From positions 1 through 13,860 of the forward strand of contig DASXXM010000680.1 in the NCBI GenBank assembly GCA_036503065.1: a stretch of 13,860 nt of DNA, read 5' to 3'. This DNA comes from DATEPR01 sp036503065 (lineage in GTDB: Bacteria > Actinomycetota > Actinomycetes > Mycobacteriales > Pseudonocardiaceae). This document shows positions 7,508 through 13,860 of this stretch, in pieces; position 1 is the first letter of the stretch, and the number at the start of each line of letters is the position of its first letter. The translations under genes and the position numbers were made by a program. The notes below the pieces were generated by a model. That model was not told where the DNA came from and did not search any database. It was given only the letters and a program-made list of their open reading frames with translations.

Positions 7508-7561
7508 CCGCTGCGGTCGCCCCATGCCGCGCGGGCAAGTCCGCTCGTGAAAGGACTCGAC

Positions 7562-8815
7562 ATGGCCCTGTCCCCCAGAGCTGCCGACCCTTACGTCGCC
7601 CGCTGGAAGATGCTCGCCCTGCTGAGTCTCGGCTTCGTGGTGATGACGCTGAACTGGTTCGACATCGCCCCCGCGTTTCCCACGATCAGCGCCGACTTCC
7701 ACACCAACATTTCGCGGACCGCCTTTCTGATCTCGCTGTTCCTGCTCGGCTACGGCATCGCGCACGTACCCGGCGGCATGCTGGCGACCCGCATCGGGAT
7801 GAAACGAACCCTGGTCATCGGACTGACGCTGGAGGGCATTGCCGGGATCGCCTCCGGTCTCTGCCAGAACTATCTCGAACTCGCGACCGTCCGGGTGGTT
7901 GCCGGCGTCGGCGCCTCGATCTTCATCGCGGTCGCGTTCGGCGCGGTCAGCGTCTGGTTCGAGCACCGCGAGACCACCCTCGCGCTCGGCGTCGCCGGTG
8001 GCGCGGCGTTCAGCGTCGGCGCCGCGATCGGCCTGTACCTGTGGAGCTACCTGGATGACGCCGTCGGCTGGCGCACCGCGCTGCCCATCGGCGGCGCGCT
8101 CGGTCTGGTGGTCGCCGCGGTCACCGCGCTGGCCTTTCACACGCCCGCGCACGCCCGCACCCTGGGCGGGGTCGCCATCACACTGGCCGGCCTGCGGGAA
8201 AGCCTGGCCAACCGGCAGCTGTGGATCTACGGGGTGGCGCTGCTCGGCGCGTACGGCGCGTATTTCACCGCGTCCCAACTGCTGGCCGGCTACGCCGTCA
8301 CGGTCCGGCACCTGCCGACCGGGTGGGCCAGCCTGCTCGGCGCGACGATCGGGCTCGCGGGCATTCCCGGCAGTTTGATCGGCGGTGCCGTGACCGACAG
8401 GTGGCAGGCCACCCGGGCGGTGGTGATCGCGCCGCTGCTGCTGATGGGCGTCGGGCTCGCGCTGATCCCGGTGGTGCCGGTCGGGATGCTGTGGGTGATC
8501 GCGATTCTGTTCGGCGCGCTGGAGATCTTCGCCTTCGCCGCGTGGTCCTCCGTACCGGCCCGGGTCGCCAGGATTCGGCACGAGAACATCGGCACCGCGA
8601 TCGGCCTGATGCTGACCATCACCGCGGTCGGCGGCTTCACCGTGCCGGCGATCTTCGGCCGGATCGTGCCGCACAGCGGCTACCCGGCCGCCTGGCTGTT
8701 CCTCGGCGTGATCACCGCGGCCACCGCGCTGGTCGGCATCGCGGGCCGCGACAAGGCACCCGCGACCGAACCGACCGACGTCCCGACCCCCGCGCAGGCC
8801 GCCAGTCTCGGCTGA
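7562..8815 (+). CDS. Major facilitator superfamily transporter
   Basis: This is a polytopic inner-membrane carrier of 417 residues whose hydropathy fits 12 helices. A short cytoplasmic N-terminus (to about 15) leads into helix 1. The motif-A loop after helix 2 reads GGMLATRIGMKR (71-82), with Thr76 where most members have Asp. The equivalent loop in the second half, GGAVTDRWQATR (274-285), keeps its Asp279. The C-terminal tail from about 398 is hydrophilic and Pro/Ala-rich. The ATG at 7562 is preferred over an in-frame ATG 90 bases upstream because AAAGGA lies 7-8 bases before it and the longer N-terminus is not MFS-like. It is divergent from lysR and shares its control region, so it probably imports the substrate, or exports a product or toxic analogue, of the FAH-MBL pair. 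Substrate and direction cannot be read from sequence. Confidence 0.9.
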   Translation: MALSPRAADPYVARWKMLALLSLGFVVMTLNWFDIAPAFPTISADFHTNISRTAFLISLFLLGYGIAHVPGGMLATRIGMKRTLVIGLTLEGIAGIASGLCQNYLELATVRVVAGVGASIFIAVAFGAVSVWFEHRETTLALGVAGGAAFSVGAAIGLYLWSYLDDAVGWRTALPIGGALGLVVAAVTALAFHTPAHARTLGGVAITLAGLRESLANRQLWIYGVALLGAYGAYFTASQLLAGYAVTVRHLPTGWASLLGATIGLAGIPGSLIGGAVTDRWQATRAVVIAPLLLMGVGLALIPVVPVGMLWVIAILFGALEIFAFAAWSSVPARVARIRHENIGTAIGLMLTITAVGGFTVPAIFGRIVPHSGYPAAWLFLGVITAATALVGIAGRDKAPATEPTDVPTPAQAASLG

Positions 8816-8817
8816 CG

Positions 8818-8838
8818 CCGTCGGGGTGCCCCAGACGG
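8818..8838 (+). terminator. Hairpin just after the MFS gene
   Basis: CCGTC-GGG-gtgc-CCC-a-GACGG forms an 8-bp GC-rich stem with one bulged A and a 4-base loop, starting 2 bases after the MFS stop. There is no T-run, as is common for actinobacterial terminators. It suggests that the MFS transcript ends before the next gene. Confidence 0.5.
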
Positions 8839-8881
8839 ACCCGATCCGCCGCCTGCTGATCCGGCCGCCGGACCGCCCGTC

Positions 8882-8887
8882 TACAGT
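8882..8887 (+). promoter_or_regulatory. Candidate -10 for the 8908 membrane-protein gene
   Basis: TACAGT, in the same CTACAGT context as the MFS candidate -10, lies 20 bases before the ATG and would give a leader of about 14 bases. No -35 at the right spacing was found, so this is weak. Confidence 0.2.
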
Positions 8888-8907
8888 GGCTCCACTTTTG
8901 CGGCGGA

Positions 8908-10281
8908 ATGGCGGATTCGGCGGTGCGTGTGCTGTCCAGAACGGCGATATGGGTGGGAACACTGTTTCCGCCGGCCACCGATTCGGATTCGACCGGCGAG
9001 TCGTCGGCCGGTTCGTCGCGGTGGCGGTGGCTGGGCTACGTGGCCGGTTTCGGGGCCGCGTTGGGCTACCTGCTGCTCATCCCGGCCGGCCGGTCGCACC
9101 TGACACACGTCTGGGCCGAGGACGGCGCCCGGTTCCTGGTCGACGCCCTGGCCCAGCCGGTGCGCACGAACCTGGTCACGCCGTACGGCGGATACCTGCA
9201 TCTGGTGCCCCGGCTGTGCGCGCAACTGGCTGTGCTGCTGCCGCTGCCGCTGGCGTCGGTCGGCCTCGCGGTGTTGGCCGCGGCGGTGCGCGCGGCCATC
9301 GCGGTGCTCGTCTTCGCCGCGGCCGGCAGCCATCTCCGAACCGGGTGGATCCGGCTCGGGCTGGCGTCGGCCGTCGTGCTGCTTCCGGCGGGGAACGTGG
9401 AGACCCTGGACAATCTGGCCAACCTGCACTGGTTCCTCCTGTACGGGGCGTTCTGGGCGTTGCTGTGGCGGCCGGCCACGCGGTGGCAACACTGGTTGGC
9501 AGCGGTGGTGCTGCTGTTGGCGGCGGCCAGCGATCCGCTGGTGCTCGGCCTCGCGCCGATCGCGCTCGCGCGGCTCACGTTGCCGCGGTGGCGTGACCGG
9601 CTGCCCGCCATCGGTTTCGCCGTCGGTGGCGCCGCCCAGCTCACGGCGTTGCTCAATGCGGACCGCGTGGCCTATTCAACGGAACCCATCGGCCTGCGGC
9701 AGGGTGTGCTGGCCGGGCTGATGCGCGTGCCGCTGGTGACGTTCAGCGGCCCCGACCCGGTGCCGTGGCTGTACCAGTGGTTCGGCTACGCGCCCGCGCT
9801 GGTGGCGCTGGCCGGCGCGCTGGCGCTGACCGGGGTCGCGATCGTGCGCGGCAGCCCGGCCGGGCGGTTCCTCGCCGTCGCGGGCCTGGTGGCGTGCGTG
9901 TCGCTGACCGCGATCGAACTGATCGTCAACTGGTCGCCCGCCCTCGAGGTCGACCAGCCCGGGGTGGTGGTGTTGGGCCAGCGTTACAGCATCGCGCCTT
10001 GCCTGTTCCTGCTCACCTCGATCTCCGCGGGCCTCGACGCGCTGGCCGGCCGCGGCTACCTGCGCGCGGCGGTACGGCTCGCGGTGCCCGCCGTGGTCGG
10101 CGCGTCCATCGCGGGTCAACTCCTGATCGGCAGCGGCCAGTTGACCGGTCCCTCGTGGCGCCAGGCCGTGAGCGACGCGGCGCACCAATGCGCCGACGGC
10201 CGGCCGACGACGTTGATCCAGCACAACCCACCCGGCTGGTTCTTCGGACTGGCCTGTACCCACCTCACCGATGTGCCGTGA
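8908..10281 (+). CDS. Multi-pass membrane protein with GT-C glycosyltransferase-like features
   Basis: This is a 457-residue integral membrane protein of unknown function. After a hydrophilic N-terminus (1-40) come about ten hydrophobic segments, the first at 42-60. The first extracytoplasmic loop carries WAEDG (E71, D72), followed by TPYGGYLHLVPR (91-102). An acidic pair just after helix 1 is the hallmark of the GT-C fold, whose members use polyprenyl-phosphate sugars, so a GT-C-like enzyme is an inference worth testing. GQRYS at 357-361 is another conserved-looking motif. The C-terminal tail (about 412-457) is soluble and has two Cys (428, 450) that could pair outside the membrane. The ATG start has a poor Shine-Dalgarno. 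GTG codons at residues 6, 8 and 16 are alternatives. The next gene follows 15 bp later. Being a membrane protein is near certain; the enzymatic role is speculative. Confidence 0.75.
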   Translation: MADSAVRVLSRTAIWVGTLFPPATDSDSTGESSAGSSRWRWLGYVAGFGAALGYLLLIPAGRSHLTHVWAEDGARFLVDALAQPVRTNLVTPYGGYLHLVPRLCAQLAVLLPLPLASVGLAVLAAAVRAAIAVLVFAAAGSHLRTGWIRLGLASAVVLLPAGNVETLDNLANLHWFLLYGAFWALLWRPATRWQHWLAAVVLLLAAASDPLVLGLAPIALARLTLPRWRDRLPAIGFAVGGAAQLTALLNADRVAYSTEPIGLRQGVLAGLMRVPLVTFSGPDPVPWLYQWFGYAPALVALAGALALTGVAIVRGSPAGRFLAVAGLVACVSLTAIELIVNWSPALEVDQPGVVVLGQRYSIAPCLFLLTSISAGLDALAGRGYLRAAVRLAVPAVVGASIAGQLLIGSGQLTGPSWRQAVSDAAHQCADGRPTTLIQHNPPGWFFGLACTHLTDVP

Positions 10282-10296
10282 CAACCAGGGGAACCC

Positions 10297-11388
10297 GTGG
10301 CTCCACCGTATGACTCGAAGCAGGTGCTCAACGCGTTCCGCCTCGGCTGGCATGTCGCGGAGGTACGCGGCCGCAACCGGCCGAACGGACCGAAGGGCAC
10401 CGCCGAGAAACTGCCCGACGGCGACCACCACGCCCTGCCGCTGCGCATCGAACGCACCGCCACCGAACGCCGGATAGAAGCACAAGGTGTACTGGCCGCG
10501 CTGGCGATGGACCTCGGCGTCGACGACGACGGCCAGGGCGGCAGCTACGGCGACCGCATCGACCAGCACGCCCGGCAACTGGCAAAGATCAGAGCACAGA
10601 AGAATCCCCCGGTCGAACCAAGTCCACAATGGACGACCGTCGCCGAACTGCTGTGGGACCTGGACGCCCACGTACAGGACGGACTGACGGCCGTCTCGGA
10701 ACTCCAGGCATGCGGCTACCAACTGGGCCGGGGCCTCGCGGAAACCTACTGGGCACTGGACCCGACACAGAACACCGGACCGCGGGGCTGGACGTTCCTG
10801 CTCGGCGAGCCGCGCTGCACGGAACTGTCCCGCCTGGTCGGCCGACTGTCGGCCTACATGAACACCTACACCGCCCCCGCGGTGGCCGGCTCGATCGAGG
10901 TCTGGAAGAACTTCGCCAACAACGACCAGCCGGACCGCAGCCAGGCACAGGAAGCCCTGCGAAACCAGACCCGCCGCTGGTACGAACTGATCGTCCTCGG
11001 CCAGGACTCCACCACCCTGATCAAGCCCTACGACGCCATCAGGAACTACCGAACGCTCGGTCAGGCCCTCCGACAGTTCTGGCCGCAGATAGCCACCACG
11101 ATCCTCGGTCTCGGCTTCCTGGCCGCCTTCCTGATCCTGCTCACCGTCGGCGGCGCCAACGACCTGGTCAAGACACTGAGCGGCATCACCGCGGCCGCCG
11201 GCCTGGCCCTCGGCGCAATCACCGGAGCACTGAAGAACTCCGCACAGGCCCTCCTGACCCGCCTGAAACAGGACACCTATACCGAACTCGTGACCCGGTC
11301 CGTCACCATCGCGCCGCCTGCCATGAGCAAGCTCGACCTGCGCAGAGCCATGGACCAACGTCGACTGACACCGACCACCCAACTCTGA
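10297..11388 (+). CDS. Hypothetical protein with C-terminal two-helix membrane anchor
   Basis: I do not recognise a named family. The 363 residues fall into a soluble N-terminal part (1-260), rich in charged residues and Trp, with LGWHVAEVRGRNRP at 16-29. Two membrane helices follow (about 264-283 and 293-311), then a basic amphipathic stretch (LKNSAQALLTRLKQ, 312-325) and a polar tail. There is no signal peptide, so both ends are probably cytoplasmic. The layout recalls two-helix effector modules of bacterial conflict systems (SLATT-like), but no diagnostic motif supports that. The start is GTG (10297) with AGGGGA 4 bases away, 15 bp after the membrane-protein gene, so co-transcription is plausible. 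Codon use differs from its neighbours: by eye GAA is used 11 times against GAG 4, and ATA and AGA appear twice each. This hints at a different origin. Confidence 0.8.
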   Translation: MAPPYDSKQVLNAFRLGWHVAEVRGRNRPNGPKGTAEKLPDGDHHALPLRIERTATERRIEAQGVLAALAMDLGVDDDGQGGSYGDRIDQHARQLAKIRAQKNPPVEPSPQWTTVAELLWDLDAHVQDGLTAVSELQACGYQLGRGLAETYWALDPTQNTGPRGWTFLLGEPRCTELSRLVGRLSAYMNTYTAPAVAGSIEVWKNFANNDQPDRSQAQEALRNQTRRWYELIVLGQDSTTLIKPYDAIRNYRTLGQALRQFWPQIATTILGLGFLAAFLILLTVGGANDLVKTLSGITAAAGLALGAITGALKNSAQALLTRLKQDTYTELVTRSVTIAPPAMSKLDLRRAMDQRRLTPTTQL

Positions 11389-11393
11389 CACCG

Positions 11394-11438
11394 CGTCCGA
11401 ATCCGGCGGGACGTTCGACCGCTCGATTCCAGTAGCGG
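11394..11438. terminator. Possible bidirectional terminator between convergent genes
   Basis: Two short inverted repeats lie in the 74-bp gap between convergent genes: CGTCC (11394-11398) with GGACG (11409-11413), and CCGCT (11419-11423) with AGCGG (11434-11438). Each has a 5-bp stem and a 10-base loop. The position is right for termination, but the stems are weak. Confidence 0.25.
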
Positions 11439-11462
11439 ACGATCAAGATGTCACCTGGCACG

Positions 11463-12215
11463 CTACGGCGTGCCGGGCCCGCCGTACACGCCGTCATTCA
11501 TGCTGATGGTCCCGTCGCCCACCGAGCCGTCCGGTCCTCGACCGCCCGACAGGAGGCCACCGTCGCGGGCGTAGATCGGCATCGCGGAACGCAGTGCGTC
11601 CGCTCCGTACAACGCCACCGCCATGCCAACGTCCGCAGAAGGACTTCGCCGCAACGCAGCCAGCATTCGCCCGCCGGCACGTGTGCGACGCGGCAACAGC
11701 CACAGGCTCGACGCCACGCACACGGACGCGATCACGACCACGAGAGTGACCGGCGTCAGCCCGGCCGCGAACAGCCGCGCCACGCCGACCACCGGGACCA
11801 GGCACAGAGCCAACCGCAGCGTCACCCATCGCCACCTCGGGAGCAACAACCCCGCGGCAGCGGCCTTTCTCCGCAACTCGGCCAGCGCGCGGCGCACCGG
11901 CGGTCGCGGCACGAGCTCGCGCGGGCTCATCGGTTTGTGCAAGGCCGAGTAGACCGCCCGCTGCATCGGGTCACTCTCACCCGACAGGGGACCTGTCCGA
12001 TGTACCCGGCCCGATCCGGCGGCGACGCGGTCCCGTAGATGCAACGTGGCCAACGTGGTGACCACCACCGCCAGCGCGTTGCCGCGCAGGCAGGCACACA
12101 TGGCCGGATCGGCGTCCACGGACACCCGCCGCGCGACCCCGGCCACCCGTAGCAGGATCGACACGACAAGCAGGACAACCAGGGTAACGAGATACGGATC
12201 TCCCCAGACAACCAT
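11463..12215 (-). CDS. TIGR04222-type actinobacterial membrane protein
   Basis: This is a small membrane protein of 250 residues and unknown function. A first membrane helix (about 6-24) is followed by a region with AMCACLRGNALAVVVTTLATLHLRD in its first third, split here as DPAMCACLRGNA and LAVVVTTLATLHL. Then come DPMQRAVYSAL (82-92) and AELRRKAAAAGLLL (112-125), a hydrophobic pair (about 131-150 and 153-174), a short TRAGGRMLAALRR link and AVALYGADAL (199-208). This order matches the TIGR04222 family of actinobacterial membrane proteins as I recall it. The tail is Gly-rich (219-250), as is common in that group. The ATG at 12215-12213 is chosen over an in-frame TTG at 12230 because GGGAGGGGG lies about 5 bases before the ATG and would overlap the longer reading. 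The gene stands alone, convergent with the 10297 gene and 139 bp downstream of the HelR-like gene. Confidence 0.7.
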   Translation of the reverse strand: MVVWGDPYLVTLVVLLVVSILLRVAGVARRVSVDADPAMCACLRGNALAVVVTTLATLHLRDRVAAGSGRVHRTGPLSGESDPMQRAVYSALHKPMSPRELVPRPPVRRALAELRRKAAAAGLLLPRWRWVTLRLALCLVPVVGVARLFAAGLTPVTLVVVIASVCVASSLWLLPRRTRAGGRMLAALRRSPSADVGMAVALYGADALRSAMPIYARDGGLLSGGRGPDGSVGDGTISMNDGVYGGPGTP

Positions 12216-12354
12216 GACGCCCCCTCCCAAGCGACACTGCCACCAGTATGCCGCGCATCAGCACTTGCCGATCGCCGTGCGGTTCACCACGGGCGCATCG
12301 TCACCTGCCCGGAGTACCGGTCTGGTCACGCTCTGACACGGCATACGCGAATCG
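12216..12354. other. Intergenic gap between the TIGR04222-type and HelR-like genes
   Basis: This 139-bp gap holds no gene. On the minus strand CATACT (12250-12245) is a possible -10 for the membrane-protein gene, but no -35 fits well. A weak CGGGC/GCCCG dyad with a long loop may follow the HelR-like gene. Nothing else stands out. Confidence 0.3.
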
Positions 12355-13860
12355 CTACGCCACTCGTTGATTCCGGATTTCGGCGAGTCCCGTCAGGGCC
12401 TGCGGCAACGGGCCTTGGTGCAGGACGCCAAGGCGCTGGGTGGCGCGGCTGAGGGCGACGTAGAGCTCGGCCGCGCCGCGTGGACCGTCGGCGAGGATTC
12501 GTTCCGGTGCCACGACCAGGACGGCGTCGAACTCCAGTCCCTTGGTCTGCGACGGCACCACCGCGCCGGGCACTCCCGGCGGCCCGATCACCACACTGGT
12601 GCCTTCGCGATCCGCTTCGTCCCGGACGAATTCCTCGATGGCGGCGGGCAGTTCGTCCTCGGTGACCCGCCGTGACCACGGCTGGACGCCGCAGGCGCGG
12701 ACCGACTCAGGAGGCTGGACCCCGGGTGCGAACTCGGCGAGCAGCGCGGCGGCGACGGCCATGATCTCCGCCGGGGTGCGGTAGTTCACCGACAGCGACC
12801 GGTAGACCCAGCGGCCGGGCACGTACGGCTCCAGCATCGTGCCCCACGAGGTCGCGCCCGCCGCCGACCGGCGTTGGGCGAGATCGCCGACCACCGTGAA
12901 GGATCGGCTCGGGCAGCGCCGCATCAGCACCCGCCAGTCCATTTCGGACAGCTCCTGGGCCTCGTCGACCACCACGTGCCGGTAGGTCCAGTCCCGGTCC
13001 GCGGCGGCGCGTTCGACGAGTTCACGGGTGTCGAACTCAACGAAGCGGTCGCTCAGGTCCTCGGCGTAGAGCAGGTTCTCGGCGACCAGTTGGATGTCCT
13101 CGTCCAGTTCCTCGCGGTCCAACTTCATGAGGTCCAGCACACCGGCGGCGTACTCGGCTTCGGCCTCCCGCTCCCGCTGCGCGGCCTGCTCCGCGGACCT
13201 GTCCGCCGCCTTGTCGTGCCCCAGCAGGTCGACCAGCTCGTCGAGCAGCGGCACGTCCGACACGGTCCAGGCGTCGCCGTCGGTACGCAGCAGCACCTGG
13301 TCGGCGCCTGCCGCGCGCAGCCGTGCCGCGGACGCGTACAGCGGTGCCAGCAGTGTTGCCGGCGTCAGTATCGGCCAGAGTTCGTCGAGCGCGGCGGCGA
13401 ACCTGTCGTCGTCCGCGAGCTCCTTGAGCAGGTCCGACCGCAGGTCCTCCCAGGCTGCGCGGTCCGACCGGCTCAGCCAGCCCCGGCTGATCCGGCCGAT
13501 CGCCCGTTCGGTGAGCACGTACGTGACGATCTCGGTGAACACCGCGCGGGCCTCGTTGTGCGGCAGCCCGCTCGCGCGCGCCTCGTCCCTGGCCCACGCC
13601 GCGGTCTCGGCGTCGATGCGGACCGTGACGTCCCCCAGTTCGATCGGCAGCGGCTGCGCCGGCAGCCGCTGCCGATCGGCGACCGCCGCCGCGAGCACGT
13701 CCAGGATCTTCAGCGAGCCCTTGAGCCGCGCGGCCGCCGGGGTGTCCTCCGCGGTGACGCGCAGGCCGGGCACGAGGTCGCCGGTGGTCATGAACACCAC
13801 GTCGGACTCGCCGAGCGACGGCAGCACCCGGCCGATGTGGTTGAGGAACGCCGGGTTGGG
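12355..13860 (-). CDS. helR: HelD/HelR-like RNA polymerase-recycling ATPase, C-terminal fragment
   Basis: HelD-family proteins are superfamily 1 ATPases that pull stalled or inhibitor-bound RNA polymerase off DNA. HelR is the actinobacterial type linked to rifamycin tolerance. The 501 visible residues begin with NPAFLNHIGRVLPSLGE, a HelD landmark. They carry helicase motif II (VVVDEAQE, DEAQ at 299-302), motif III (VVGDLAQR, 323-330), motif IV (NYRTPAE, from 359), motif V (TKGLEFD, 439-445) and motif VI (YVALSRATQR, from 467). The Walker A motif and the N-terminal coiled coil would lie beyond the right edge, where the frame stays open to base 13860. A charged segment near 220-260 probably forms a family-specific insertion between the ATPase halves. 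The FMTTGDLVPGLRVTAEDTP stretch made me favour HelR over other HelD classes; that subclass call is less certain than the family. The stop is TAG at 12357-12355. Confidence 0.87.
   Translation of the reverse strand, partial: PNPAFLNHIGRVLPSLGESDVVFMTTGDLVPGLRVTAEDTPAAARLKGSLKILDVLAAAVADRQRLPAQPLPIELGDVTVRIDAETAAWARDEARASGLPHNEARAVFTEIVTYVLTERAIGRISRGWLSRSDRAAWEDLRSDLLKELADDDRFAAALDELWPILTPATLLAPLYASAARLRAAGADQVLLRTDGDAWTVSDVPLLDELVDLLGHDKAADRSAEQAAQREREAEAEYAAGVLDLMKLDREELDEDIQLVAENLLYAEDLSDRFVEFDTRELVERAAADRDWTYRHVVVDEAQELSEMDWRVLMRRCPSRSFTVVGDLAQRRSAAGATSWGTMLEPYVPGRWVYRSLSVNYRTPAEIMAVAAALLAEFAPGVQPPESVRACGVQPWSRRVTEDELPAAIEEFVRDEADREGTSVVIGPPGVPGAVVPSQTKGLEFDAVLVVAPERILADGPRGAAELYVALSRATQRLGVLHQGPLPQALTGLAEIRNQRVA

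Noticed and set aside
7472..7561. Upstream ATG start adding 30 residues to the MFS protein
   Set aside because: The extension contains the candidate promoter sequences, is not MFS-like, and lacks a good ribosome binding site. The ATG at 7562 has AAAGGA in place.
7400..8962. A minus-strand frame running 6491-8962 that would extend the LysR protein to 823 residues
   Set aside because: The extra N-terminal part lies antisense to the MFS gene and the start of the next gene, is low-complexity (Gln/Arg/Asp/Gly-rich), and bypasses the GTG with a strong ribosome binding site where the LysR domain begins.
9676..11391. A 571-residue minus-strand open frame opposite the two plus-strand genes
   Set aside because: It spans two genes with good starts and has Gly/Arg/Gln-rich composition without recognisable domains. 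However, the 10297 gene is itself an orphan, so its strand rests on codon pattern, ribosome binding site and membrane helices.
11448..12038. A plus-strand frame of 196 residues opposite the TIGR04222-type gene
   Set aside because: It is His/Arg/Gln-rich without structure, while the minus-strand product has membrane helices and family-like motifs.
12216..12230. Upstream TTG start for the TIGR04222-type protein
   Set aside because: It would place the strong GGGAGGGGG ribosome binding site inside the coding region. The ATG at 12215 has ideal spacing.
11389..12354. Toxin-antitoxin or phage-defence island between the 363-residue gene and the HelR-like gene
   Set aside because: No nuclease, NTPase, reverse transcriptase, antitoxin or integrase motif was found, and no flanking repeats or tRNA. 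Only the TIGR04222-type protein is supported.

Overview
The window is very GC-rich with strong G/C bias at third codon positions. Its gene content (GlgX-TreY trehalose genes, a HelR-like RNA polymerase-recycling ATPase, a TIGR04222-type membrane protein, frequent GTG starts) points to an actinomycete, most likely in or near the Pseudonocardiales. The genus is inferred and cannot be fixed from this sequence. Coding density is high, and no stretch above about 170 bases lacks a gene. I saw no tRNA, rRNA, CRISPR array, insertion sequence or prophage gene.

Layout. (1) Bases 1-4443, minus strand, hold an alpha-glucan/trehalose block: malQ, then glgX (treX), then the first 77 codons of treY, which runs off the left edge. 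MalQ remodels maltodextrins, GlgX debranches glycogen, and TreY converts the freed linear glucans to maltooligosyl-trehalose. TreZ, expected next, would lie outside the window. (2) Bases 4508-8815 look like a small catabolic or export module: a LysR regulator, a fumarylacetoacetate-hydrolase (FAH) superfamily enzyme and a metallo-beta-lactamase (MBL) fold hydrolase on the minus strand, with a divergent MFS transporter on the plus strand. A perfect 8-3-8 inverted repeat lies between lysR and the FAH gene. A related copy (14 of 19 bases) sits in the lysR/MFS intergenic region over a good candidate lysR promoter. Together they suggest one LysR protein controlling itself, the enzyme pair and probably the transporter. 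Terminator-like hairpins follow the MBL gene and the MFS gene. (3) Bases 8908-11388, plus strand, hold two poorly characterised genes 15 bp apart: a multi-pass membrane protein with GT-C glycosyltransferase-like features, and a 363-residue protein with a soluble N-terminal part and a C-terminal pair of membrane helices. (4) Bases 11463-13860, minus strand, hold a TIGR04222-type small membrane protein and the C-terminal 501 residues of a HelD/HelR-like superfamily 1 ATPase, whose N-terminus lies beyond the right edge.

The most interesting part is the LysR/FAH/MBL/MFS module, because operator, promoter and gene order fit one regulatory model and the substrate is unknown. The 363-residue two-helix protein is the gene I can say least about. 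The very long open frames antisense to glgX, malQ, the MFS gene and others are judged to be base-composition shadows.
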